Shown: positions 8,346-16,778 of the stretch, piece after piece | How the letters are laid out: each line of letters starts with the position of its first letter | How positions within the stretch are numbered: the first letter of the stretch is position 1 | Assembly (NCBI GenBank): GCA_024644235.1 | Contig: JAHELJ010000025.1 | Location: 1-44,893, forward strand | Length of the DNA: 44,893 nucleotides | Reading direction: 5' to 3' | From: Lewinellaceae bacterium | GTDB lineage: Bacteria; Bacteroidota; Bacteroidia; Chitinophagales; Saprospiraceae | Program-made: the position numbers and the translations under genes | The notes under the pieces: model-generated | What the model was told of the DNA's origin: nothing | The model's database searches: none | The model's input: only the letters and a program-made list of their open reading frames with translations

Positions 8346-9089
8346 ATGAAATATCTCTTATTTATTCTGATAGCTTTTTCAACAGTTTCTGCGTGGACTC
8401 AGGATGCAACAGAGATCATTCGCAAGACAGATGAAAAAGCACGAGGCGTAGAATCAAGCCAGGGTCTGATGCGAATGACAATCGTCAGACCGAGCTGGAG
8501 CCGGGAGATAGAGATCAAATCATGGTCGAAAGGAAGGGATTACAGCCTAATGCTGATCACAGCTCCGGCCAGAGATCAGGGTATGGCCTTTTTGAAGAGG
8601 GACAAGGAAATCTGGAATTGGCAGCCTTCCATCGATCGTGCGATAAAGCTTCCACCATCTATGATGATGCAATCATGGATGGGATCTGATTTCACCAATG
8701 ATGACCTTGTCAGGGAATCGTCGATTGTAGTGGATTATACGCACGAGCTTCTCGGCAGTGAGATCATCGAAGGGATGGATTGCTACAAGATCCAATTGAA
8801 CCCAAAACCCGAAGCTCCCGTGGTGTGGGGTAAGGTGATCACCTGGATCGAAAAGAAGGAACTACTTCAGCTGAAAACTGAGTTTTATGACGAGGATGAA
8901 TATCTGGTCAACACCATGTACGGCAAGAATGTTAGAATGCTGGGTGGCAGGTTGCTACCAAACAGATTGGAAATGGTTCCGGCAGAGGAAGAAGGTAAAA
9001 TGACGGTTGTGGAACAACTGGATCTGGCATTCGATGACCCGATATCGGAGAATTTCTTTTCCATTCAAAACATGAAAAGAGTTCGATAG
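8346..9089 (+). CDS. LolA-like outer-membrane lipoprotein-sorting family protein
   Basis: 247 aa with a signal peptide (MKYLLFILIAFSTVSAW-TQ). The mature part resembles the LolA-like group called outer membrane lipoprotein-sorting protein (LolA/LolB beta-sandwich): ATEIIRKTDEKARGVESSQG, then IWNWQPSIDRAIKLPPSMMMQSWMGSDFTNDDL, the most conserved stretch of that family. Such proteins present a hydrophobic cavity and carry acyl chains across the periplasm. Its place between the regulator and two LolE-type permeases fits a periplasmic carrier that accepts cargo from the ABC transporter. It is not the housekeeping LolA. Confidence 0.82.
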   Translation: MKYLLFILIAFSTVSAWTQDATEIIRKTDEKARGVESSQGLMRMTIVRPSWSREIEIKSWSKGRDYSLMLITAPARDQGMAFLKRDKEIWNWQPSIDRAIKLPPSMMMQSWMGSDFTNDDLVRESSIVVDYTHELLGSEIIEGMDCYKIQLNPKPEAPVVWGKVITWIEKKELLQLKTEFYDEDEYLVNTMYGKNVRMLGGRLLPNRLEMVPAEEEGKMTVVEQLDLAFDDPISENFFSIQNMKRVR

Positions 9090-9104
9090 CAATACCGACC
9101 CGGA

Positions 9105-10328
9105 ATGCACAATCTAGTTAAACTGGCAGGCAGAAATATTTGGAGAAACAAGCGCCGCACCTTTATCACTTCGGCCTCGATCCTTTTTGCCGTGTTTTTC
9201 TCGATAGCAGTTACTTCCATCCAGAAAGGTACCTGGGATCATATGGTAGATAGTATTGTGCACTATCATTTTGGCTACGCTCAGATCCATAAGGCAGGGT
9301 ATTGGGAAGACAAGACTATCGATAATGCATTCGATGCAGCCCGACCGCTGGAGATTTCTGAAGGATTTGCTGAGGTCAGACAGCTGGTACCTCGTATCGA
9401 GAGCTTTGCACTGGCTTCTTATGGCACCCGCACTAAGGCAGCGATGGTGGTGGGCATCGACCCTGAAAAAGAGCGGACTTTGACCAGAATAGACACACGG
9501 ATCGGCACCGGCAGCTATTTTGCGCAGCGTGATGACGATGGGGCAATACTGGCAGCTGGCCTCGCTGAGTATCTAAAGCTGAATGTGGGTGATACACTGG
9601 TGATGATCAGTCAGGGATACCACGGTATCAATGCAGCCGGCAAGTTCCCCGTGCGTGGAATCGTGCACTTTGGCTCACCAGAATTAAATAAGCAATTGCT
9701 GTATATCACTCTTGAGAAGGCGAAATGGTTTTACGGTACAGAGGGATTGATTACCACACTCATCGTAGATACCGATGCGCCGGATGCCATTCAGAAAACA
9801 GTAGCCAATCTTCGCCAAGAGCTCAACCCGGAGGAGTACGAAGTAATGGACTATAAGGAAATGATGCCGGAGCTCATCCAGGCCAGGGAAGTGGATACTG
9901 CCGGATCATACATTATTCTTATTGTCTTGTACGTGATCATAGCTTTCGGAATATTTGGGACCATCCTCATGATGCTGAAAGAGAGAGAGTATGAATTTGG
10001 GCTCCTCAAGGCGATTGGAATGCGTACCGGACAACTCAATCTGATGGTTTGGCTGGAAACGATCCTACTTGGATTTATCGGGAGCATTGCAGGTATGCTA
10101 GTAGCCCTACCATTGGTCTACTACTTCCACATCAATCCAATTCGTCTGAGCGGACAGATGGCAGAAGCCTATGAGAAGTTTGGGGTCGAACCTCTTCTTC
10201 CGGCAGCTGTGGATCCGTCTCTCTTTATTAGTCAAGCCATCGTGATTTTTGGAATGATCACTGTTCTCTCATTTTATCCCATGTTGAAAATCGGTGCCTT
10301 AAAGCCCGTATCAGCCATGCGCTCATAA
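9105..10328 (+). CDS. ABC transporter permease, FtsX/LolE type (first)
   Basis: 407 aa membrane subunit of a type VII (MacB/LolCDE-like) ABC transporter. The layout is the usual one: a transmembrane helix near residues 19-40 (FITSASILFAVFFSIAVTSI), a periplasmic domain of about 220 residues, then three helices (starting near 270, 318 and 373). The FtsX core shows EREYEFGLLKAIGM, the coupling-helix signature of this class. The next gene is a second permease of the same length and style, so the transporter is probably a heterodimer like LolC/LolE. Gaps of 15 and 11 bases to its neighbours support one transcript. Confidence 0.9.
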   Translation: MHNLVKLAGRNIWRNKRRTFITSASILFAVFFSIAVTSIQKGTWDHMVDSIVHYHFGYAQIHKAGYWEDKTIDNAFDAARPLEISEGFAEVRQLVPRIESFALASYGTRTKAAMVVGIDPEKERTLTRIDTRIGTGSYFAQRDDDGAILAAGLAEYLKLNVGDTLVMISQGYHGINAAGKFPVRGIVHFGSPELNKQLLYITLEKAKWFYGTEGLITTLIVDTDAPDAIQKTVANLRQELNPEEYEVMDYKEMMPELIQAREVDTAGSYIILIVLYVIIAFGIFGTILMMLKEREYEFGLLKAIGMRTGQLNLMVWLETILLGFIGSIAGMLVALPLVYYFHINPIRLSGQMAEAYEKFGVEPLLPAAVDPSLFISQAIVIFGMITVLSFYPMLKIGALKPVSAMRS

Positions 10329-10339
10329 GACCCTGAAAT

Positions 10340-11557
10340 ATGTTACCGATAGTCGCCTGGAGAAATATTTGGAGAAGTCGAACCCGCAGCCTTGTCGTCA
10401 TCGGATCCATTGTGATCGGTGTGTGGGCACTGGTCTTTCTGCTTGGCTTCTTTCGTGGGCAGGTCAATAATTACATCAATAACATTATTGAGAACGAGAC
10501 ATCCCATATTCAGTTCCACGATTCATTGTTCACAGAAGATTATGACGTTCGTCTGTTCATTGCTCAGTCGGAGAATATTCTTAGCGAATTGCAGGAGCGG
10601 CCGGAGATCGGCAGTGCCACTTCACGGGTGATTGTGAATGGAATGTTATCCTCATCGAATGCAGCTCAGGGAGTCATGGTCAAGGGAGTGCATCCTGATC
10701 AGGAACAAATGACTACCGGGCTATACGATAAGATCATTGAAGGGACACCATTTGATAGTACCCGGCGCAACCAGATCATTATCAGTCAGCGGATCGCAGA
10801 AAAGCTGAAAGTAAAGATTCGCTCGAAGGTCGTTGTGACTTTTCAAAATACTGATGGTGATATATCCGCAGCAGCTTTTCGGGTAGTGGGCATTTACAAG
10901 ACTCACAACCGGATGAATGATGAGCTCTATGTCTTCACCCATATCGACGATATGCGTCGCCTTACACTTTTGCCCGATGATGCAGCCCATGAGATCGCCT
11001 TGGTTGTCAACGAATTTGATTCTACCGATGTATTCGCCTCACGCTTATCTGCAGAGTATGCACCCATTCTAGTGCAGACTTACAAGCAGATCTCACCCGA
11101 CCTGGAACTCTTCAACTCACAGATCAGAGTTAACATGATTATCATGACCACCATTTTTATGTTGGCGCTCATATTCGGAATCATAAATACGATGTTGATG
11201 GCGGTGCTGGAGCGCATGAAAGAGTTGGGTATGCTTATGGCGATCGGAATGAACAAGCTGCGGGTCTTTTTCATGGTAGTCTACGAAACCCTTTTCGTCT
11301 CGCTCTTGGGAGCGCCAATAGGAATGGGTCTGGGCTACCTGACTTTAAAGTACTTGCACTACCGTGGCATCGATCTATCAGCCTGGAGCAGAGCACTGGA
11401 AGAATTTGGAATGGCAGATTTAGTAAGGCCTGTTTTGGATAGTGAATCATACGTAATGATCGCAACCGCCATAGTGATTACCGCGGTGCTTGCATCGATC
11501 TATCCTGCCCTTAGGGCGATACGACTGAAACCAGTGGAGGCATTAAGAAAAATTTGA
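10340..11557 (+). CDS. ABC transporter permease, FtsX/LolE type (second)
   Basis: 405 aa, with the same layout as the preceding permease: an N-terminal helix (LVVIGSIVIGVWALVFLLGFF), a large periplasmic domain and three C-terminal helices. The FtsX coupling signature appears as LERMKELGMLMAIGMNKLRV, and the C-terminus ASIYPALRAIRLKPVEALRK is characteristic of the family. The periplasmic domain probably docks the LolA-like carrier, by analogy with LolC. Its TGA overlaps a possible TTG start of the ATPase, and the likelier ATG start is only eight bases further on. Confidence 0.9.
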   Translation: MLPIVAWRNIWRSRTRSLVVIGSIVIGVWALVFLLGFFRGQVNNYINNIIENETSHIQFHDSLFTEDYDVRLFIAQSENILSELQERPEIGSATSRVIVNGMLSSSNAAQGVMVKGVHPDQEQMTTGLYDKIIEGTPFDSTRRNQIIISQRIAEKLKVKIRSKVVVTFQNTDGDISAAAFRVVGIYKTHNRMNDELYVFTHIDDMRRLTLLPDDAAHEIALVVNEFDSTDVFASRLSAEYAPILVQTYKQISPDLELFNSQIRVNMIIMTTIFMLALIFGIINTMLMAVLERMKELGMLMAIGMNKLRVFFMVVYETLFVSLLGAPIGMGLGYLTLKYLHYRGIDLSAWSRALEEFGMADLVRPVLDSESYVMIATAIVITAVLASIYPALRAIRLKPVEALRKI

Positions 11558-11565
11558 GTTCAGAA

Positions 11566-12261
11566 ATGGAAAATAATATTGTTATAAAAGTAAGTGACCT
11601 GGAAAAAATCTACGACGAGACCGCCGTTCCGGTGCATGCATTAAGAGGAGTAGATTTGGAAATTAGGAGGGGCGAGTTTACCGCAATTGTCGGGCCCTCT
11701 GGTTCAGGAAAGACAACTTTGCTAAATATCATCGGAGGTCTAGACCGTCCTACTGCTGGCAAAGTGGAAGTAGACGGTAACGATATTGCCAATCTATCCG
11801 ATAATCAACTCATAGATTTTCGTAAGAAGCACATCGGCTTTGTTTTTCAATCTTATAATCTCATTCCGGTTTTGACTGCCAAAGAGAATGTAGAATTTGT
11901 CATGCTTCTGCAAAAACGATCAAAGGCTGAGCGAGATTCGCGAACTAGAGAGTTGATGGAAGCAGTGGGCTTGGCCGACCGAATGCAAAACCGGCCTTCA
12001 GAATTGTCTGGTGGACAGCAGCAAAGAGTGGCGGTAGCCAGAGCGTTGGCTCCCAAGCCGGCTTTTATCCTCGCTGATGAGCCTACCGCCAATCTCGACT
12101 CTAAGTCGACCGCTAATCTGCTCGATATGATGGCCCGGCTGAACAAGGAAGAAAACATCACTTTTGTCTTTTCCACCCATGACCAACGGGTGATCGACAG
12201 AGCCCGGAGAGTGGTGACCCTCGAAGACGGCAAAGTATTGAGTGATCACAGCCGGGAATGA
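11566..12261 (+). CDS. ABC transporter ATP-binding protein, LolD/MacB-N type
   Basis: 231 aa ATPase that powers the two permeases. Walker A is GPSGSGKTT (43-51), the Q-loop lies in VFQSYNLIP, the signature is LSGGQQQR (147-154), Walker B is FILADEP (167-173) and the switch His is in STHD. The spacing and the ANLDS motif after Walker B are typical of LolD/MacB/FtsE enzymes. I choose ATG 11566; a TTG at 11554 that overlaps the permease stop would add four residues. Its stop overlaps the next start (ATGA at 12258-12261), so the two genes are translationally coupled. Confidence 0.93.
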   Translation: MENNIVIKVSDLEKIYDETAVPVHALRGVDLEIRRGEFTAIVGPSGSGKTTLLNIIGGLDRPTAGKVEVDGNDIANLSDNQLIDFRKKHIGFVFQSYNLIPVLTAKENVEFVMLLQKRSKAERDSRTRELMEAVGLADRMQNRPSELSGGQQQRVAVARALAPKPAFILADEPTANLDSKSTANLLDMMARLNKEENITFVFSTHDQRVIDRARRVVTLEDGKVLSDHSRE

Positions 12262-13415
12262 TACGAGCTACCTGTGCCGGTATTTTTCTTGTATTGCTAC
12301 CTGCGGTGCTCTTACAGGCGCAGGATGACAAGCCAAAAAATTGGCTGCTTAATGGTTATGCAAAGCAACTACAAACAGTGGTTGCCATTGATGGGTTCGA
12401 TGAATACCTCATAGACAACCTGCTTCACAATCGACTAAACTTCAAATACTACCCAGATGATCACTGGACCTTCACAGCGGAACTCCGAAACAGGATTTTT
12501 TATGGGGATCTGGTGAAGTTGACGCCCAACTATGCCAGTCAGATCGAAGAGGCTAACAATGATTTCATGGATCTCTCCTGGCACTGGGTGGCGCATGATG
12601 ACTGGGTGATCAACAGTACGATTGATCGAATCTATGTGGAGTACACCTCGGGTAAGTTGGAGACCAGGATTGGTCGTCAGCGGATCAACTGGGGGATCAG
12701 CACTGTGTGGAACCCCAACGACTTGTTCAATGCCTTTTCATTTACCGATTTTGATTATGAAGAAAGGCCTGGATCGGATGCCTTTCGCATCCGCTATTAC
12801 ACAGGCAATACCTCCAGTCTGGAGTTTGCAATAAACGCCGGAAGTACCTGGAACTCACGGGTTGCCGCCGCTCTTTTTAAATGGAACACTGCCCAATATG
12901 ATTTTCAGCTACTAACCGGAATGGCCAATGGCGAATTTGTGATTGGTGGTGGTTGGGCAGGCAATATAAAGGATTCCGGGTTTAAAGGAGAATGGTCTTA
13001 TTTCCTGGCAGATGATGGTGGGAAGAATAGCTTTGCCATCACCGGAGCGATAGATCATCTGTTCGGCAATAGTCTGTACCTCAATTTTGGGTATCTCTAC
13101 AATTCAAATGGCACCACATCCGGTTCACTGTCAGAGCTTTTCTTTTTCGAACTCTCGGCAAAAAACCTGTATCCGTTTCGACATGCACTATTTATTCTGA
13201 ATTCATATCCAGTCACTCCGTTGTTGAATGTCAGCCTTGCCTGGATTTACAGCCCCGTTTCCTCACATCCTCTGTTTGTCAATCCGACATTAACTTACTC
13301 CATTGCCCAGAATTGGGATTTGGATCTCGTCGGCCAGTTGGCCTTTAGCCAAGATGGAGACACGTACAGCAGTCCGGTGAAAGCCCTCTTCCTCCGGTTT
13401 AAGATGAGCTTTTAA
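12258..13415 (+). CDS. Outer-membrane beta-barrel protein, DUF1302/porin-like
   Basis: 385 aa with a signal peptide (IRATCAGIFLVLLPAVLLQAQ) and a series of alternating amphipathic strands ending in F (LRFKMSF), as expected for an outer-membrane barrel. The stretch LETRIGRQRINWG...VWNPNDLFN recalls the R-x-G-x-Q-x-x-x-W-G and N-P-x-D pattern of DUF1302 and alginate-export-like barrels. ATGA overlap with the ATPase gene ties it to the transporter. A likely role is final acceptor or outer-membrane exit for whatever the LolA-like carrier delivers. Its last four bases overlap the convergent reductase gene. Confidence 0.78.
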   Translation: MIRATCAGIFLVLLPAVLLQAQDDKPKNWLLNGYAKQLQTVVAIDGFDEYLIDNLLHNRLNFKYYPDDHWTFTAELRNRIFYGDLVKLTPNYASQIEEANNDFMDLSWHWVAHDDWVINSTIDRIYVEYTSGKLETRIGRQRINWGISTVWNPNDLFNAFSFTDFDYEERPGSDAFRIRYYTGNTSSLEFAINAGSTWNSRVAAALFKWNTAQYDFQLLTGMANGEFVIGGGWAGNIKDSGFKGEWSYFLADDGGKNSFAITGAIDHLFGNSLYLNFGYLYNSNGTTSGSLSELFFFELSAKNLYPFRHALFILNSYPVTPLLNVSLAWIYSPVSSHPLFVNPTLTYSIAQNWDLDLVGQLAFSQDGDTYSSPVKALFLRFKMSF

Positions 13416-14470
13416 ATATCGTAGGTAAGTTCGATCTCATCACTGGTGGGATGAGATTGGCAAGTGAGAATGAAGCCTTCCTTCAATTCATCTTCGTCTA
13501 GACCATAATTTACCTCCATCTCAACAGTGCCTTTCTCCAGCTTTGCCATGCAGGTGGTACAAACGCCACTCGTGCAGGAATATGGTGGATCATACCCGGC
13601 ATCAATTAATGTGTCAAGGACAGTCTTTTCCTTTACTTCCAATTCGACCGTGTTTCCATCGAGATGAATAGTGGCTTTATGTGACGAGGCTTCCTTGGCA
13701 ATGGTGGGAGCGATCAGGTCATTCTGAAACCGCTCTTCTTTGATGTCATCAGGATGAACGCCGGCAGCAAGCAACTCTCCCTTTACGGTGTCCATCATGG
13801 TGCCGGGTCCGCAAACAAAAAACTTCTCTTCTCGCGTCTGCTTTGGATTTTGGATCAGAAACTCCCGCACCATCCCTGCGTCGATCCTGCCCGTTTTGCC
13901 ATGCCAAATTCCAGGACTCCTTCCATTCTCCGGTTGTGACAGAACATGCTCTACCAGTAGTTGCCCATCATGCTTAATGGTTAATTGCTCCAACTGTTTC
14001 CGGAAAATGATCTGTTCTTCTGATCGGTTTCCATATAGCAGATGGAGCGTGCTGAGGGGCTCGGATTCCAACACCGTCTTTATGATGGACATCAATGGTG
14101 TGATACCGCTACCTGCTCCAAAAAGATAGTAGGTGACCCGCCGTTCAGGGTGAATTTCCGGTACGAACTTGCCATATGGTTTCAAGACCGATAGTGTATC
14201 GCCTTCATTCACCTGCTCCAACAGAAAGGTACTCATCAAACCACCTTCAACCTTTTTAACTGTAAATCCTACGCCTTCGGCCGGACTAGTACATAGGGAG
14301 TATGCCCTTCGAATCTTTTTCTCATCGATTGTAGCTTCTATGGTCAGGTATTGACCCGGCTTAAAGACAAACACCTCCTGCAACTCCTCGGGAATGTGGA
14401 AATAGATGGAAGCAGAACCTGCTGTTTCCATAACTTTTTGTTGTACCATCAATTCGTGCAGTTGCGCCAT
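13412..14470 (-). CDS. PaaE-type ferredoxin-NADP reductase with [2Fe-2S] domain
   Basis: 352 aa electron-transfer flavoprotein. FAD domain: RAYSLCTSP. NAD(P) domain: GAGSGITPLMS and FVCGPGTMM. C-terminal plant-type ferredoxin domain: CTSGVCTTC (CX4CX2C) with the fourth cysteine in ILTCQSHP. This domain order is that of PaaE (the phenylacetyl-CoA epoxidase reductase) and of HCR-type reductases. No paaABCD genes are in the window, so the partner oxygenase is unknown and I give no symbol. Three bases separate it from the upstream yjbQ-like gene, so the two form a minus-strand pair. Confidence 0.9.
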   Translation of the reverse strand: MAQLHELMVQQKVMETAGSASIYFHIPEELQEVFVFKPGQYLTIEATIDEKKIRRAYSLCTSPAEGVGFTVKKVEGGLMSTFLLEQVNEGDTLSVLKPYGKFVPEIHPERRVTYYLFGAGSGITPLMSIIKTVLESEPLSTLHLLYGNRSEEQIIFRKQLEQLTIKHDGQLLVEHVLSQPENGRSPGIWHGKTGRIDAGMVREFLIQNPKQTREEKFFVCGPGTMMDTVKGELLAAGVHPDDIKEERFQNDLIAPTIAKEASSHKATIHLDGNTVELEVKEKTVLDTLIDAGYDPPYSCTSGVCTTCMAKLEKGTVEMEVNYGLDEDELKEGFILTCQSHPTSDEIELTYDI

Positions 14471-14473
14471 TCG

Positions 14474-14884
14474 CTATGAACTTATTGTTACTGTAAGCTT
14501 ACGCGATCCCCCGCGATTTCTGAATTCACATAGATAAATTCCCTGCCAGATGCCAAGGGCCAACCGTCCATCCTTGATTGGAATACTCACGGAGGATCCC
14601 ACCATGCTTGCTTTGATATGAGCAGGCATATCGTCCGAACCCTCAATTGTATGCCGGATAAAAGGCAGATTCTCCGGTATCAAATGATTGAAGATTCGCT
14701 CGAAATCATCCAGTACGGTGGGATCTGCATTTTCGTTAATGCATAGCCCCGCAGAGGTGTGATGGATAAATATATTCATGAGACCAACCCTGGGCAAAGG
14801 ACCGCTATGTCTTAGTACCTCCTCGGTGATCAAATGAAAACCCCGGGAATAGGACGGCAATTGTATGTCGAAGTGCTCTACCAT
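14474..14884 (-). CDS. YjbQ/UPF0047 family protein
   Basis: 136 aa, full length for the UPF0047 (YjbQ) family, some members of which show secondary thiamine-phosphate synthase activity. Diagnostic stretches are FIHHTSAGLCINENADPTV, IRHTIEGSDDMPAHIKASM and LALGIWQGIYLCEFRNRGG, which together supply the conserved His, Asn and Glu cluster of the family's trimeric fold. The physiological role in most bacteria is unsettled. It is probably co-transcribed with the PaaE-type reductase three bases downstream. Confidence 0.92.
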   Translation of the reverse strand: MVEHFDIQLPSYSRGFHLITEEVLRHSGPLPRVGLMNIFIHHTSAGLCINENADPTVLDDFERIFNHLIPENLPFIRHTIEGSDDMPAHIKASMVGSSVSIPIKDGRLALGIWQGIYLCEFRNRGGSRKLTVTISS

Positions 14885-15015
14885 TCTGTCAGCGAGGATG
14901 CAAATTTAATGAAACCGCCAATCACCCACTGACGCATCTCAACAGTTCAGATGAGCAATGGCAGTTGATGGTTCCAAATAAACTACTAGACTATATCCCG
15001 GATAAATGAATTGCT

Positions 15016-15618
15016 GTGGCTGATCTGATACCGCTTAAGATTGAAAAGGGGCTGTGGAAGCATTTCTTCACGGTTTCTCCGTTGATCATCGTTGGCACCA
15101 AGGAAGATGATTCGTACAATCTGGCGCCAAAGCACATGGCTACTCCTCTGGGTCAGGGACCTTATTTCGCTTTTGTGTGTACACCCCGGCACAATACTTA
15201 CCACAACATCAGGGAGCACAAAGTATTTAGTGTGAGTTTTCCGCGTCCTGAGCAAATCGTTGAAAGCTCCTTGTTAGCGGAACCCAGATCGGATTCCACT
15301 GAGCCTAAATGGACCGTCGATTCATTAGCTACCTCTTCTGCCACCACGATTGACACATTGGTTTTAAAAGATGCCTACCTGATACTAGAATGCGAGTTGG
15401 ATCGAATCGTAGACGGGTTTGCTAACTACAGTTTGATCATCGGTAAAATATCGGCAGCCAGTGTGGATGGCGGCTTTCTGCGGTCAAAGGATAAGGACGA
15501 TCAAGATCTGATCTTCCGGCATCCTCTGATGGCTTATCTGGCCTATGGCCGTTTTGCTGAGATCAAAGACTCTGTAGCCTTTCCCTTTCCGAAGAATTTT
15601 AATGAGCTGCCCAAATGA
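15016..15618 (+). CDS. Flavin reductase-like (FMN-binding split barrel) protein
   Basis: 200 aa. The split-barrel flavin-binding fold is suggested by FFTVSPLIIVGTKEDDSYNLAPKHMATPLG (read as separate strands) and by CTPRHNTYHNIREHKVFSVSF, the usual spot where FMN is held. It starts at GTG 15016, since no ATG lies in frame nearby. Family members reduce flavin with NAD(P)H or are oxidases. The stop overlaps the next gene's start (ATGA 15615-15618), the first of two such overlaps in this three-gene unit. Its cargo and link with the peptidase are unknown. Confidence 0.83.
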   Translation: MADLIPLKIEKGLWKHFFTVSPLIIVGTKEDDSYNLAPKHMATPLGQGPYFAFVCTPRHNTYHNIREHKVFSVSFPRPEQIVESSLLAEPRSDSTEPKWTVDSLATSSATTIDTLVLKDAYLILECELDRIVDGFANYSLIIGKISAASVDGGFLRSKDKDDQDLIFRHPLMAYLAYGRFAEIKDSVAFPFPKNFNELPK

Positions 15619-16778
15619 CCCGGTCTGAGACCAAGACGATTCTCGCCCATCTCGAAGCCACTAAGGATGATATGCTCGACTTTCTCAAGGCACTCGTTTT
15701 GATCGAGACTCCCAGTCAGCAGGCTGAGGCACAACTACCCCTGATCCAACAAGTCAGTCAGCAACTGCAACACGACGGCATGTTTTGCATGCACATTCCT
15801 GGTAAAAGATCAGGAGGAATGCTCTTTTCCAGAAGACGTGCCCGCCAAAAGAACCACCCACTGCAGTTACTGATCGGCCATACCGATACGATCTGGCCGG
15901 TGGGTACGATTAGTCGTATGCCCGCCGAAGAACTGGAAGGCAAGCTCTATGGTCCCGGGGTGTTCGATATGAAGGCCGGACTTACCCAGATTGCCTTTGC
16001 ATTATCCACTATAAATCATTTACAAATTCCACTTGCAGTAGAGCCAATGGTGTTGATCAATTCTGATGAAGAAACAGGTAGTCGGGAGAGCACAACCTGG
16101 ATCCGGAGACTTGCCAGGATTGCCACTCGGACATTTGTGTTGGAACCCCCTCTTGGCCCGACAGGCAAACTGAAAACCGCTAGAAAAGGCCTTTCCCGTC
16201 TCACCATGCGGATAAAGGGAAAAGCAGCCCACGCTGGTCTCAATCCGGAAGAAGGTATCAGTGCTATTGAAGAACTCTCGTTTCAGGTTCAGAAATTATT
16301 TGCACTCAATGACCCCTCAAGAGGAATTAGTGTAAACGTGGGTATGATCCAAGGTGGGATATCCGCTAACGTGATTGCCCCGGAGAGTAGTGCGGTGATT
16401 GATATCAGAACTCTTACCAAGAAGGATGCTCTGTCAGTCATTAAGAAAATCAGCTCCTTCCAACCAAGAAATGCTGGTATTGAATTGCAGGTGGATGGAG
16501 AACTGGGCCGGCTGCCTATGGAAGCAAATGAACGCAATCAGCGATTATGGAGTTTGGCAGCAGAGTCAGCCACTCTCCTCAATCTGAAGTTGGAAGGGGG
16601 TACTGCTGGCGGTGGATCTGACGGAAATACAACCAGCCAGTTCACTGCTACGCTCGATGGTTTGGGGACGGTAGGTGGTGGCGCCCATGCACATGATGAA
16701 CATATATTGGTGGATAAGTTGGTAGAACGCACTGCTTTGCTCATCCTGCTGCTGGCCAGTCCGGATATTAGTACATGA
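15615..16778 (+). CDS. M20-family metallopeptidase (carboxypeptidase G2/ArgE/DapE type)
   Basis: 387 aa zinc peptidase or deacylase. Metal and catalytic residues are visible: H89 and D91 in IGHTDTIWP, D118 in GPGVFDMKAG, and E152-E153 in SDEETGS. The dimerisation lid (about 195-305) includes KGKAAHAGLNPEEGISA. The glutamate-carboxypeptidase-like pattern GHTDTxWP...GPGxxDMKxG points to the CPG2 branch, which cleaves N-acyl or peptidyl glutamate. No signal peptide is seen, so it is probably cytoplasmic. It overlaps both neighbours by ATGA, implying translational coupling with the flavin reductase and the P-loop protein. Confidence 0.9.
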   Translation: MTRSETKTILAHLEATKDDMLDFLKALVLIETPSQQAEAQLPLIQQVSQQLQHDGMFCMHIPGKRSGGMLFSRRRARQKNHPLQLLIGHTDTIWPVGTISRMPAEELEGKLYGPGVFDMKAGLTQIAFALSTINHLQIPLAVEPMVLINSDEETGSRESTTWIRRLARIATRTFVLEPPLGPTGKLKTARKGLSRLTMRIKGKAAHAGLNPEEGISAIEELSFQVQKLFALNDPSRGISVNVGMIQGGISANVIAPESSAVIDIRTLTKKDALSVIKKISSFQPRNAGIELQVDGELGRLPMEANERNQRLWSLAAESATLLNLKLEGGTAGGGSDGNTTSQFTATLDGLGTVGGGAHAHDEHILVDKLVERTALLILLLASPDIST

